A stretch of 30,132 nt of DNA from Pseudoselenomonas ruminantium (GCA_002373045.1 DFHU01000045.1:1-30132); one strand, 5' to 3'; positions 7,583 to 15,746 are shown, counted from the first letter of the stretch. Notes: generated by a model from the letters alone, not told the origin. Made by a program: numbers and translations.

Positions 7583-7849
7583 ATGATTATTACCGATAAT
7601 GAAACAGTAAATGCCGCTGAAGATTTGATTCGCCGTCATAAAGAACAGCGTCCGGAAAAGCCCCGTTCCATACAGGCTATCTCGGCGCGCTATTATCAGG
7701 CTATCGGCCAGTATCAGGAATTGATGCGGGCCGACGTGGACAACCGGGAACAGCGGGTCATGCTCTATTCGGAGATTAAGACCTTAGGCTGGTGTATGGG
7801 CCGGGATGAGGCGAAAATCGTCAAAGAAATCAATAAACCGGTTAAGTAA
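7583..7849 (+). CDS. Small protein of unknown function (88 residues)
   Basis: The start ATG 7583 has a good ribosome site (AGAAGGGGAG). The product is hydrophilic and probably all helical: an N-terminal acidic part, a basic RRHKEQRPEKPRS stretch, then SARYYQAIGQYQELMRADVDNREQRVMLYSEIKTL. It has no signal peptide and no membrane segment. I do not recognise the family. It sits 66 bases after the exported repeat protein and before a large hairpin, so it may be the last gene of that unit. Confidence 0.6.
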   Translation: MIITDNETVNAAEDLIRRHKEQRPEKPRSIQAISARYYQAIGQYQELMRADVDNREQRVMLYSEIKTLGWCMGRDEAKIVKEINKPVK

Positions 7850-7863
7850 TACTTAAAAAGGCA

Positions 7864-7950
7864 CCCGCCCCGCCGGGGATATCTTTCTTGCGCTTAGACA
7901 GGCTTGTCAAACGCTCCAGAAAGATATCCCCGGCGGGGCGGGCTTAATTT
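7864..7950. terminator. Very long perfect hairpin between convergent genes
   Basis: Bases 7864-7887 and 7919-7942 are perfect reverse complements over 24 bp; each arm holds CCCCGCCGGGG-like GC runs and a GATATC core. The 31-base loop (7888-7918) can itself pair GCG/CGC and GACA/TGTC. On the plus side it is followed by a T-rich tract, on the minus side by CTTTTTAAG, so bidirectional termination is the likely role. It is unusually long for a terminator. Confidence 0.75.
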
Positions 7951-7963
7951 TTATGTTTTTTGT

Positions 7964-9262
7964 TTAGAGATTTTTTTCCGTTAAGACCATGTCCAACGCA
8001 TTCAAAACGTCGTTGACGTTTTCCTCTGTAATCACCAAAGGCGGCTGGAAGGCCATGACGTTGCGGTCTACGCCGTTCTTGCCGATGATAAAGCCACGGT
8101 CTTTGAGGACTTCGAGCACATCGTCAAGGATTTCCGGTGCGGGGGTGCCATCGGCGTGGATGAATTCTGCACCGTCCATCAGGCCGAGGCCGCGCACATC
8201 GCCGATAACGGGATGTTTCTTTTGGAGCTCACGCAGGCCGCTTCTAAGCTGCTCACCGCGTGCCTGGGCATTTTCCATAAGCTTGTGTTCTTCGATATAG
8301 TCGAGCACTGCCATAGCCGTGGTGGAGGATACCGGGTTGCCGCCGAGTGTCGAAGCACCCGGGCGGGTGTAGGTATCGGCAATCTTGGCCGTGGAGATAA
8401 AGGCAGAAATCGGTGCGCCGTTGCCCAAGGCTTTGGCTATGCACATGATATCAGGCACGACATCGTAATTTTCGATGGCAAACATCTTGCCGCTGCGGGC
8501 AAAGCCCGTCTGCACTTCGTCGATAATCAGCAGGGTGTTGTACTGGTCAAGGATTTCCTTGACGCGCTTGAAGTAGCCTTTGGGCGGCACTACGCAGCCA
8601 GCATTGCCCTGAATGGTCTCGGCGATAAAGGCACCGGGATGACCGGAGGTGGAGGTCTTGATTAAATCCTCGATGGCATTGGCGCAGGCGTAATCGCATT
8701 CCGGGAACTTCTTGTTCATGGGACAGCGATAGCAGTTTGGGTTGGGGGCAAAGTGAATGCCGCCTACGGGATTGGGGTCGGTGCGCCACATGGTAAGGCC
8801 GGTTACGCTCATGCCGAGCTTCGTGCGGCCATGCAGGCCGTGGCGCAGGGCGATGATTTCGCTGTTGCCTGTGTAGACAGAGGCCAGCAGGAAAGCTCCC
8901 TCCGTGGCCTCTGAACCCGTGGAGCAGAAGAAGGATTTTTGCAGGTCGCCGGGCGTGACTTCAGCCAGTTTTTCGGCGAGGTTCACGAAGTTTTCCGTGA
9001 GATAGATATTGCAGACATGCTGGAGTTCGTCAATCTGGGCTTTCATCTTCGTGAGGATTTCCGGGTTGCAGTGACCGCAGTTCATGACGGACACACCGGC
9101 GTACATGTCCAGATATTTCTTGCCCGTGCTGTCCCAGAGGTACTGCATGGAACCTTTGACCATCTGGGCAGGCTGCTTATAGAAGTGACCTAAGCAGGGC
9201 ATGATGTATTTTTTCTTTTTTTCGATAATGGCCTCAGGGCCGATAAATTTTTTGCTTTCCAT
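7964..9262 (-). CDS. Class III PLP-dependent aminotransferase (alanine-glyoxylate / beta-amino acid:pyruvate type)
   Basis: Class III aminotransferases move an amino group between an omega- or beta-amino compound (or alanine) and a keto acid using pyridoxal phosphate. The 432-residue product has the phosphate-binding GSEA (116-119), the cofactor-ring aspartate in LLIIDEVQTG (Asp248) and the Schiff-base lysine in CIAKALGNG (Lys277). It also has a four-cysteine insert at 177-193 (NCYRCPMNKKFPECDYAC), as in AGXT2-like and beta-amino-acid:pyruvate members. The exact substrates cannot be read from the sequence. It is the second gene of an operon: its ATG follows the U32 gene stop by 25 bases with an AGGGGAAG site. 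GABA or ornithine transaminase activity is an alternative. Confidence 0.85.
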   Translation of the reverse strand: MESKKFIGPEAIIEKKKKYIMPCLGHFYKQPAQMVKGSMQYLWDSTGKKYLDMYAGVSVMNCGHCNPEILTKMKAQIDELQHVCNIYLTENFVNLAEKLAEVTPGDLQKSFFCSTGSEATEGAFLLASVYTGNSEIIALRHGLHGRTKLGMSVTGLTMWRTDPNPVGGIHFAPNPNCYRCPMNKKFPECDYACANAIEDLIKTSTSGHPGAFIAETIQGNAGCVVPPKGYFKRVKEILDQYNTLLIIDEVQTGFARSGKMFAIENYDVVPDIMCIAKALGNGAPISAFISTAKIADTYTRPGASTLGGNPVSSTTAMAVLDYIEEHKLMENAQARGEQLRSGLRELQKKHPVIGDVRGLGLMDGAEFIHADGTPAPEILDDVLEVLKDRGFIIGKNGVDRNVMAFQPPLVITEENVNDVLNALDMVLTEKNL

Positions 9263-9287
9263 AACTTCCCCTTAAAATGTGAATATG

Positions 9288-11237
9288 TCAGATGGAGTTG
9301 CGGCTCCGGCGGAAACGGTAGGTGCCAAGTCCCAGCGCACGGGGGCCTTTTTTGAGCGTTTCGAGGTCATCGGCGTGGAAGGCCTCTTGGCCTGCCGCAA
9401 GGTTATCCAGAGCCGTGCGGTAAATGCGGGTGACCATGCCGGCAAATTCGGGCGTGTAATCCTGTGCCTCAATGCGGTAAGCGGCCAAGCCGTTAAATTT
9501 CGCAAGGTACGGATAGAGGCAGAGGTCCTTGGCAAAATAGATATGATTGCGGCCAAACTGGTCAATGCGCAGGGAATGTTTTTCGCCTGCGTTGTCCAGC
9601 AGGGCATAATGGCGGTCAAGCACTTCGGGATTGTTGAGTTCGTTGAAGAAGGGCAGGCTCATGCCGGGCAGGTTGTGGTCGCAAATCATGGATTCATAGG
9701 AGCCATGTACGACAACCTCGATGGGCAGTTCCGAGTTTTCCACAATTTCGCGCAGCTGTTCGAAGGACAGTTCGTAGGAGGCGGTGCCCATGACCAGACC
9801 GTTTTCTTTGAGGAATTTTGCGGCCAGATGGTTAAAGAGGTTGAAGGATACATCCGCCTGAACGGGCAGGTTTGTCAGGCGCTTAGCCAGCTTCAGGGAG
9901 CCTAAGTTGCTGACCATAATGCCGTCGGCTTTGAGTTCCGGCTGTTTAAGCGCGGTGAAGAACTGCTCCAGTTCCCCACATTCACGGCGCATGGTCGTGC
10001 GCGGCGTGTTGATGATGATTTTGGCGCGGCCTTTGTTGTAGGCGATGACTTCGGCAAAATCTTTAAGGCTCCAGGGCTTGTTGGGGCGGAAAGCCTCACC
10101 GCCTACATAGACGATATCAGCGCCGTTGTCGATAACGGCCTTTGCGGCGCCGACTGTACCCACACGGACGCTGAGTATGCGGTGCTCGGCATTGGCTTTG
10201 TTAATTTCCTGTTCCTGCTTGAGAATTTCGTCCTGAAAACCGGCTTCTTTTACGGCATCGCTGAAGAAGCGCGGCTCACGCTTGCCATCAAAGCCGATGT
10301 CTTTTTTGTCTGTAGCACCAAAGGCAAAGGTGGTCGTGAAATCGCGGGCGCGGTTTTCGTAAAGGCTCTTCCAGCCTTCTTCGTCCGGCTGCCAGCCCGT
10401 CGGGTCAGCAATATAGGCATCAATGGCCTTGCGGTAGGTGCTGACAATGCGGCGGATAAAGGGGGCAGGGCGCATACGGCCTTCGATTTTGAAGGAGAAC
10501 ACGCCGGCCTGAATGAGCTGGGGGATATGGCGGTACATGCACATGTCCTTGAGTGCCAGCTTATAGGCACCATCGCTGTCTTTATCGAGCACTTCGCCCG
10601 TCTTTTCGTCAATGAGCTGATAGGCCCAGCGGCAGGGTTTCAGGCAGCGGCCACGGTTGCCGCTCTGGCCAAAGACCACGCCGGAGTGAATGCACTGGCC
10701 GCTTTCGCTGATGCACATATCGCCGTGCATGAAGTATTCTACTTCAATGCCCGTGCGTTCCCGGAACAGGGAAAGCTCGGAGAGCGTCATCTCGCGGCCG
10801 ACCACGACGCGGGTAATGCCGTATTCTTTGAGCTTTTCAATAGCGTGCTCGTTATGGGTATTCATCATCACGGAAGTGTGTACGGGAATCTTGATGCCCA
10901 TTTCGTGAATGAGTTCGAGTACGGCAAAGTCCTGTACGAGAATAGCATCCGGACGGATTTCATTGAGGTAGGCGAGGTATTCGCGCAGGGCGGGAATTTC
11001 CTCATCACTGATGAGATTATTGAGCGTGATATAGAGCTTTACACCATGCTCATGGGTGTAGGCGATAGCCTTTTTGAGCATTTCATCATCAAAGTTGAAG
11101 TCACCCTCGTGCATACGCATATTAAAATGCTTGCCTCCGAGATAGCAAGCATCAGCACCGGCTTCCACACCGGCTACCAGAGCATCCCAGGTACCGGCAG
11201 GGGCCAATAATTCTACAGATTTACGATTTAACAGCAT
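9288..11237 (-). CDS. U32 family protein (peptidase/RNA-hydroxylation related), long form
   Basis: The 649-residue product opens with VELLAPAGTWDALVAGVEAG, the U32 N-terminal barrel, and has the family core with HGDMCISESGQC, then NRGRCLKPCRW (near 200), whose cysteines are conserved in the family. A long C-terminal half (from about 340) looks like a second, related barrel (VYVGGEAFRPNKPW, later VHGSYESMICDHN). Family members include annotated collagenase-like peptidases, and RlhA and TrhP, which are needed for RNA hydroxylation; long forms of about 650 residues resemble RlhA in size. Which activity applies is not decidable here. A strong promoter lies upstream (11290-11318) and an AAAGGAG site precedes ATG 11237. 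It shares an operon with the aminotransferase. Confidence 0.85.
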   Translation of the reverse strand: MLLNRKSVELLAPAGTWDALVAGVEAGADACYLGGKHFNMRMHEGDFNFDDEMLKKAIAYTHEHGVKLYITLNNLISDEEIPALREYLAYLNEIRPDAILVQDFAVLELIHEMGIKIPVHTSVMMNTHNEHAIEKLKEYGITRVVVGREMTLSELSLFRERTGIEVEYFMHGDMCISESGQCIHSGVVFGQSGNRGRCLKPCRWAYQLIDEKTGEVLDKDSDGAYKLALKDMCMYRHIPQLIQAGVFSFKIEGRMRPAPFIRRIVSTYRKAIDAYIADPTGWQPDEEGWKSLYENRARDFTTTFAFGATDKKDIGFDGKREPRFFSDAVKEAGFQDEILKQEQEINKANAEHRILSVRVGTVGAAKAVIDNGADIVYVGGEAFRPNKPWSLKDFAEVIAYNKGRAKIIINTPRTTMRRECGELEQFFTALKQPELKADGIMVSNLGSLKLAKRLTNLPVQADVSFNLFNHLAAKFLKENGLVMGTASYELSFEQLREIVENSELPIEVVVHGSYESMICDHNLPGMSLPFFNELNNPEVLDRHYALLDNAGEKHSLRIDQFGRNHIYFAKDLCLYPYLAKFNGLAAYRIEAQDYTPEFAGMVTRIYRTALDNLAAGQEAFHADDLETLKKGPRALGLGTYRFRRSRNSI

Positions 11238-11289
11238 CTAATAAAAACTCCTTTTTGGATAGGTTTTACCTTAATGGTTCCAATAAATA

Positions 11290-11318
11290 AGTATAACAGA
11301 GAATGCGGGGGCTATCAA
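11290..11318 (-). promoter_or_regulatory. Promoter of the U32-aminotransferase operon
   Basis: On the minus strand TTGATA, a 17-base spacer and TATACT, with an extended TG before the -10. The start would be near 11283, leaving a leader of about 45 bases. Confidence 0.7.
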
Positions 11319-11397
11319 TAATACATTGCATTCTAAAGTGGTTTGTGCTACAACAATAAGTACCGAATAAAAGTAAACACGATAAAGAACAGGCTTG

Positions 11398-11415
11398 TTT
11401 GTAGGATTGTACAAA
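11398..11415. repeat. Inverted repeat upstream of the PucR-type regulator
   Basis: TTTGTA (11398-11403) and TACAAA (11410-11415) form a 6-bp inverted repeat with a 6-base spacer, about 30 bases before the regulator start. It is a candidate operator, perhaps for autoregulation; the arms are short enough to arise by chance. Confidence 0.3.
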
Positions 11416-11445
11416 TCGATTAATCATAACAGTGGAGGTTGGATA

Positions 11446-12717
11446 ATGGAGGAAAAGAATGCAGCACTTGACTGGCTGGAATTGATGGCTGGCAGGGGAA
11501 TCGGGGCTTTGGCGCAGAAAATGCAGCGGCAGGGCGGGAAAAAACTTTTCATCACAGGCCGGCAGGGAATAGAACATTATCCGCAGTCCGGTGTCGTCGC
11601 GCCACAAGTTGTACTGGATATGCTGGCCGTTATGCCGGATTTTGCTGAGAATCAATACTATTATGCCAAAAATCAGCAGACGCTGGTGTTTAAGGTGATT
11701 TTGGACGATATGCCGGACAGTGTATTGTTTATCTTTTGGCAGCAGACAGAAAACGAGGATATTGCGCCGTTAAGCGGTATGCTGGAATCAGCCAGACTGG
11801 CGCTGAAATGGTATCTGCGGGGGCATAAGGCTTTTGCGAAGCGGCTGCATGAACAGCGGGCGGCTTTTTTTGAGGGCGTTTTTGTCAAGCACAACATCAG
11901 CGTGGAATCAATGCTGGCCGAACAGGGGATTGAACTGCATCATGACCGCAAATATGCAGTTATGCTTATGGACATGGGCGCGGATATGCCGCTTATTCCA
12001 CCGGCAGATTTTCGGGCGAAGTTATTGCAATTCAGTCAGCGCTATCAGACAGACCTTATTTATCCCTTGGAGTGGAACGGCATTTATCTGGTGATTTTGT
12101 CGGGCCTTTATGTGCAGCAGGAATTGGGGCTTCTTTCCCTGAAAAAGCGGCAGGAACTCTTTGCCCGCTGGCAGCAGCTGTTCTCTGAAGTCTATAAGGT
12201 GGCGGTATCCATTGGCGTAGGTGGTGACTATCCGCTGGCCGAGCTGCATCGCAGCTATCAGGAAGCACGCATTGCCCTGACTTTCCGGCAGATTAAGGGC
12301 GAACAGGGCTTTGTGCAGGAGTTTTCCGACATGGGGGTGTTTAAGGAACTTTTTACCTGTGAAAAGGCGCGGATGGTGGAATTTTGCCGTCAAACATTGG
12401 ATAAATTGCTGGCCTATGACCATGATTGTGATGCCGACTTGCAGATAACCTTGCGTACGCTGCTGGATACCAATTTCAACTATAAGCTGACGGCAGAAAA
12501 ACTCTTTGTGCATGTGAACACGGTGCGTTATCGCTGCGAAAAGATTGCCCAATTGCTGGAAATTGACCTCAATCATCCGGATACCCGCTTTAATCTTTAT
12601 GCGGCCATTCGGGTAGGTGATGTGCTGAAGGCGCTTAATCTCCTGCAGCCCGGTTATGTGGGTAATTTGAGCAGCCATAAAAGCAATGGCAGCCATGGTA
12701 CACAAACCATGTTTTAA
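11446..12717 (+). CDS. PucR/CdaR family transcriptional regulator
   Basis: The 423-residue product ends in the HTH typical of PucR/CdaR regulators: LLDTNFNYKLTAEKLFVHVN TVRYR at about 339-363, followed by LEIDLNHPDTRFNLYAAIRV. A GGDEF-like, non-catalytic middle region precedes it (YKVAVSIGVGGDYPLAELHRSYQEARIA segment). The N-terminal sensing part shows no recognisable domain. Such regulators commonly activate catabolic genes for purines, sugars or amino acids. It is divergent from the U32-aminotransferase operon across 208 bases, so that operon is its most likely target. I chose ATG 11446 behind GTGGAGG; the upstream in-frame extension of 17 residues has no ribosome site and crosses the intergenic repeat. 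Confidence 0.85.
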   Translation: MEEKNAALDWLELMAGRGIGALAQKMQRQGGKKLFITGRQGIEHYPQSGVVAPQVVLDMLAVMPDFAENQYYYAKNQQTLVFKVILDDMPDSVLFIFWQQTENEDIAPLSGMLESARLALKWYLRGHKAFAKRLHEQRAAFFEGVFVKHNISVESMLAEQGIELHHDRKYAVMLMDMGADMPLIPPADFRAKLLQFSQRYQTDLIYPLEWNGIYLVILSGLYVQQELGLLSLKKRQELFARWQQLFSEVYKVAVSIGVGGDYPLAELHRSYQEARIALTFRQIKGEQGFVQEFSDMGVFKELFTCEKARMVEFCRQTLDKLLAYDHDCDADLQITLRTLLDTNFNYKLTAEKLFVHVNTVRYRCEKIAQLLEIDLNHPDTRFNLYAAIRVGDVLKALNLLQPGYVGNLSSHKSNGSHGTQTMF

Positions 12718-12733
12718 GTGCATAGCAAAAAAA

Positions 12734-12768
12734 TCCCTGCTGATTTTGAAGGTCAGCAGGGACTTTTT
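12734..12768. terminator. Bidirectional terminator between the PucR regulator and the flavoprotein
   Basis: TCCCTGCTGA (12734-12743) pairs perfectly with TCAGCAGGGA (12753-12762), with an A run on the left and CTTTTTTA on the right. It serves both convergent genes. Confidence 0.9.
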
Positions 12769-14468
12769 TATACGGATTCTTTTACGGCATTCTTGCCGGC
12801 CGTATAGCCAAAGGTCTGGGCACGGCCATGGCTGTTACCGGGAATGCAGGTGGGGTAGTCATTGCCGTAGAAGGAGCCGGAGTTGTTGCCGGCGGCATAG
12901 AGTCCGGGAATGACGTTTTTCTCTTTGTCGAGAACCTGCATGTTCTCGTTGATACGCAGGCCGCCAAGAGTTACCAGCATGGAGGTGCCCATCTTGCAGG
13001 CGAAGAAGGGGGCTTTTTCAATCGTGGTCATAAAGAGAGGCTTTTTGTGGAAGTCCTCATCTACGCCTTTGCGAGCCAGTTCGTTGTAGCGGTCAATCGT
13101 AGCCTTGAGGGTTTCATAAGGCAAATCGCATTGTTTAGCCAAATCCTCAATGGTGTCGGCTTTCTTGACCAAACCTTCCTGGATATAGCGCTCCACATCT
13201 TTCGGATTGTGATGGAATTTCATTTCCTTGCAGGCGGTCTGGTGGAAGGCCGGTGCTTCCTGCGGCCACTTGGAATCCCAAATGTTCCATTTGCATTGGC
13301 CGGGTTGCTGGCGTACCTGATTGGACAGATAACCAAAGGTCAAATCCTCGTTGCCAAAACGCTCGCCCTTGAGATTGACGCCCAGCCAGGGCTGACGGGT
13401 CAGTGCATCGGGATTTTCCTTGGGATTATCCACGAAGGCTTTGTCAAAGTACATCGCCGTGTGCGGCCATTCGTCAATGTCTGCGCCAATCCAAAGCCCC
13501 ATCTTCTGGCCGTCACCAGTATTGAAGGTGCCGGGATAGGAAATCTTGTTGATGGTCTTGGCACTGGGAATGTAGTAGTTCAGCATTTCCTCATCATGAC
13601 CGTAATCGCCAGCGCAGAGGATAACGGCTTTTTTGGCATTGAACTTGATATATGCCTTGTTTTCATCCTGAGCGATTACTCCGGTGACACGCCCTTGATT
13701 GTCCTTGCGTACAAGCTGGACCGCGGGAGTTTTGTAATGAATATCCACGCCCAGATTTTCCGCTGTGGACAGCAAGGTATAGGCCATAGCAATAGTTGGC
13801 CCGCCGCCGTACATACCCTTGGGCATCTTTTCGGCTGCGCCTGCGGGCGGTTCCAAAACAAAGGAAAGGGTCGGGAAGGTGGGCAGGGTCGAAACCGGAG
13901 CAACCAGTTCTTCCTGTGTCCAAATATGTTTTATCGTACAGCCGGCCTTTTGCGCCATATCCAAAAGCCAGTCATTGACATGACCGCTCTGGTTGGTGAA
14001 TACCTGGACAACCTTTTGGTCTGTGCGGTAGGAACCATAGCGCATGAGCTCGCTGGTGACAAATTCCGGGTCAATCTTGGTGCCCACGCTCTGCTGCGCT
14101 TTGGAATTTACAGCACCGTAGTCATAGCTGCGGAAGTTGACATTCTGGGTCTTTTCAATCAAGGTGACTTTTGCGCCGTCCTCGGCAGCAGCGCAGGCTG
14201 CGCACAAGCCGGCCATACCGGCACCGACGATGACGATATCTGCGTCTACAGTCTGGCTGATTTGGCTGTCGCCAATTGGTTCAGGCGCTTTTAAAAAGGA
14301 TGGTTCGGCAGCAGCTCCGCTGGCAGCTTTTTTTTCATCCTCGGCCATATGCTTGCGGCCGTTGCCACAGCCGGAGAGCAGACCGGCGCTCATTACCCCT
14401 GCTGCCGCGAAAACGCCTGTTTTCAGGAAGTTGCGGCGGGACATCCCATTTTGCAAATCTTTACTCAT
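12768..14468 (-). CDS. Tat-exported lipoprotein flavoprotein of the fumarate reductase/flavocytochrome c family
   Basis: The 566-residue product starts with a Tat signal (SRRNFLKTG, Arg11-Arg12) that ends in a lipobox LSGC (Cys34), so it should be a lipid-anchored protein outside the cytoplasmic membrane. An FAD-binding fold follows (IVIVGAGMAG, 78-87) and near the C terminus the family's GLYAAGN motif. By eye, the fumarate reductase catalytic residues are not in place: the HHTMGG region reads VTLGG, the RLGGNA region reads YPTCIPGNSHGRA, and the arginine after GERFxNE is absent. No FMN-binding domain or heme motif is present, so electrons must come from a partner, plausibly the divergent cytochrome. 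The substrate is unknown. Start ATG 14468 has GGAGGGG. Confidence 0.85.
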   Translation of the reverse strand: MSKDLQNGMSRRNFLKTGVFAAAGVMSAGLLSGCGNGRKHMAEDEKKAASGAAAEPSFLKAPEPIGDSQISQTVDADIVIVGAGMAGLCAACAAAEDGAKVTLIEKTQNVNFRSYDYGAVNSKAQQSVGTKIDPEFVTSELMRYGSYRTDQKVVQVFTNQSGHVNDWLLDMAQKAGCTIKHIWTQEELVAPVSTLPTFPTLSFVLEPPAGAAEKMPKGMYGGGPTIAMAYTLLSTAENLGVDIHYKTPAVQLVRKDNQGRVTGVIAQDENKAYIKFNAKKAVILCAGDYGHDEEMLNYYIPSAKTINKISYPGTFNTGDGQKMGLWIGADIDEWPHTAMYFDKAFVDNPKENPDALTRQPWLGVNLKGERFGNEDLTFGYLSNQVRQQPGQCKWNIWDSKWPQEAPAFHQTACKEMKFHHNPKDVERYIQEGLVKKADTIEDLAKQCDLPYETLKATIDRYNELARKGVDEDFHKKPLFMTTIEKAPFFACKMGTSMLVTLGGLRINENMQVLDKEKNVIPGLYAAGNNSGSFYGNDYPTCIPGNSHGRAQTFGYTAGKNAVKESV

Positions 14469-14500
14469 GATAACCCCTCCAAGTTGCTATTAATCTCTAT

Positions 14501-14608
14501 TTATTGTAACGATAAATCCGGTAAAAATCTTTGTAGCATCTTACAATCGTTAACAGAAAATTATAGAGAGTGCAACAAAGAATATTTATCCTGTTTATTG
14601 TATGATAA
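14501..14608. repeat. Related repeats in the flavoprotein-cytochrome divergent promoter region
   Basis: TTATTGTAACGATAA (14501-14515) is itself a near-palindrome; TTATTGTATGATAA (14595-14608) is a close direct copy; and TAACGAT (14507-14513) recurs inverted as ATCGTTA (14546-14552). Three related boxes in a 170-base divergent region suggest binding sites of one regulator acting on both genes. No clear promoter could be picked. Confidence 0.4.
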
Positions 14609-14638
14609 TCATAAAGAAAAATTTGAGGGGGAGTTCTT

Positions 14639-15181
14639 ATGGAAAAGCTGAAAGCGTTGTGGGAGTTTTTCAAAAAAAAGCCGCTTTATTTGGCGGCTCT
14701 GTTGGTCATTATGTTTGTGGGTGGGAATCTGGCCATGGTAACGGTGGAGAAATTTCCCCATCTGGCCTGTTCGCCCTGTCATGTCATGGCACCTTATGTA
14801 GATGCGTATGACAATAGTGAGCTGTTGTCTCATGCCCATGCGCAGGCCAATGTAAATTGTATTGACTGCCATGAAAACGGCATCGAGGATAAAATTCAGG
14901 AAACCGTTTGGTATGTGACGGATGATTTTGATGACCCGCCATACAAACGGGCTTTCCCGAATGAAATGTGCACGAAATGCCATAGCGACATTGACGCGAT
15001 TATAGCGAAAACGGATTTTGGTGAAGCCAATCCCCACAATTCCCATTTAGGCGATTTGGTATGCTCCGACTGTCATAAGATGCATAATCAATCCCGTGCA
15101 AAATGTGCAGACTGCCATAATTTCGAATTCCTGCAGAATTTGCCGGCAGACTGGGATAAAGAAGCAAAGAAAACCAAGTAA
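14639..15181 (+). CDS. Membrane-anchored multiheme cytochrome c, NapC/NirT/NrfH-like, five CXXCH motifs
   Basis: The 180-residue product has one N-terminal membrane anchor (about 16-35) that is not cleaved, followed by five CXXCH heme-binding motifs starting at Cys44, Cys74, Cys111, Cys142 and Cys156. Small NapC/NrfH proteins take electrons from menaquinol and pass them to an extracytoplasmic reductase; the usual count is four hemes, so the fifth motif is noteworthy. It is divergent from the Tat-exported flavoprotein, which lacks its own heme, so the two probably form one electron chain. No catalytic cytochrome such as NrfA is nearby. A GAGGGGGAG site precedes ATG 14639. Its stop lies 7 bases from the stop of the convergent padR-type gene. 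Confidence 0.85.
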   Translation: MEKLKALWEFFKKKPLYLAALLVIMFVGGNLAMVTVEKFPHLACSPCHVMAPYVDAYDNSELLSHAHAQANVNCIDCHENGIEDKIQETVWYVTDDFDDPPYKRAFPNEMCTKCHSDIDAIIAKTDFGEANPHNSHLGDLVCSDCHKMHNQSRAKCADCHNFEFLQNLPADWDKEAKKTK

Positions 15182-15188
15182 GGGTTGG

Positions 15189-15746
15189 TTATTGCTGGAC
15201 TGGGAGGTCCTTTAATTCCTGGCGAAGCCAGTCAAGCCGCTGTTTTTCCCGCAGAATGGCCTGCTGGAGTATGCAGCGGTGGCCAAAATGTTTCTGGCGC
15301 GCTTCTTCGTCGGCAAACAGCAGCTGCCAGCGGGCCTTGAGGTATTGATATTTTTCCTCATGGCGGGTGATTTCCTCTTGAAAGAGCTGGCGTGTCAATG
15401 GGTCAGCGGCCGAATCCAACAGGTAAAGCTTCATGGTAAAGTCGTCCCGAGTTGGCACAGGCTGGCTCAGTGGTTCATACATCCAGGCGGACAGCAGTTG
15501 CTGTCCGCTTTTTGTAATCTGATAGAATTTTTTTTCGAGCTTTTTGCCGACGAGTTCTGTGCGGGAACTTATTAGGCCGTCATCTTCCATATGGCGCAGT
15601 TCGGGATATATCTGGCTATGGTTGGAATACCAAAAATCGCCTAATTCCTCTTCGAAGAGTTTTTTGATATCATAGCCGGCAAGCTCCCGGTGCGCCAGCA
15701 GACCCAGAATAATATATTTTAGTACGTTTTTTTGTGCCATTGTCAT
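15189..15746 (-). CDS. PadR family transcriptional regulator
   Basis: The 185-residue product has the PadR winged helix at about 8-85, with the family pattern ILGLLAHRELAGYDIKKLF, the recognition part NHSQIYPELRHMEDDGLI, and the wing ending KKFYQITKSGQQLL. A C-terminal helical dimerisation region follows (about 100-180). PadR proteins are usually repressors, some of which release DNA on binding phenolic acids. It is convergent with the cytochrome gene and divergent from the pheST T-box. ATG 15746 has AAGGAG five bases upstream; a second ATG at 15740 is possible. It may control itself or the neighbouring flavoprotein-cytochrome pair; no target is proven. Confidence 0.88.
   Translation of the reverse strand: MTMAQKNVLKYIILGLLAHRELAGYDIKKLFEEELGDFWYSNHSQIYPELRHMEDDGLISSRTELVGKKLEKKFYQITKSGQQLLSAWMYEPLSQPVPTRDDFTMKLYLLDSAADPLTRQLFQEEITRHEEKYQYLKARWQLLFADEEARQKHFGHRCILQQAILREKQRLDWLRQELKDLPVQQ

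Noticed and set aside
12828..14294. Long open frame (488 codons) opposite the flavoprotein gene
   Set aside because: The minus strand encodes an unambiguous flavoprotein with Tat signal and FAD motif; the plus frame has no family resemblance and no ribosome site.
12768..14468. Calling the flavoprotein a fumarate reductase
   Set aside because: The fold fits, but the substrate histidine and arginine motifs of fumarate reductases are not visible, so only the superfamily is claimed.
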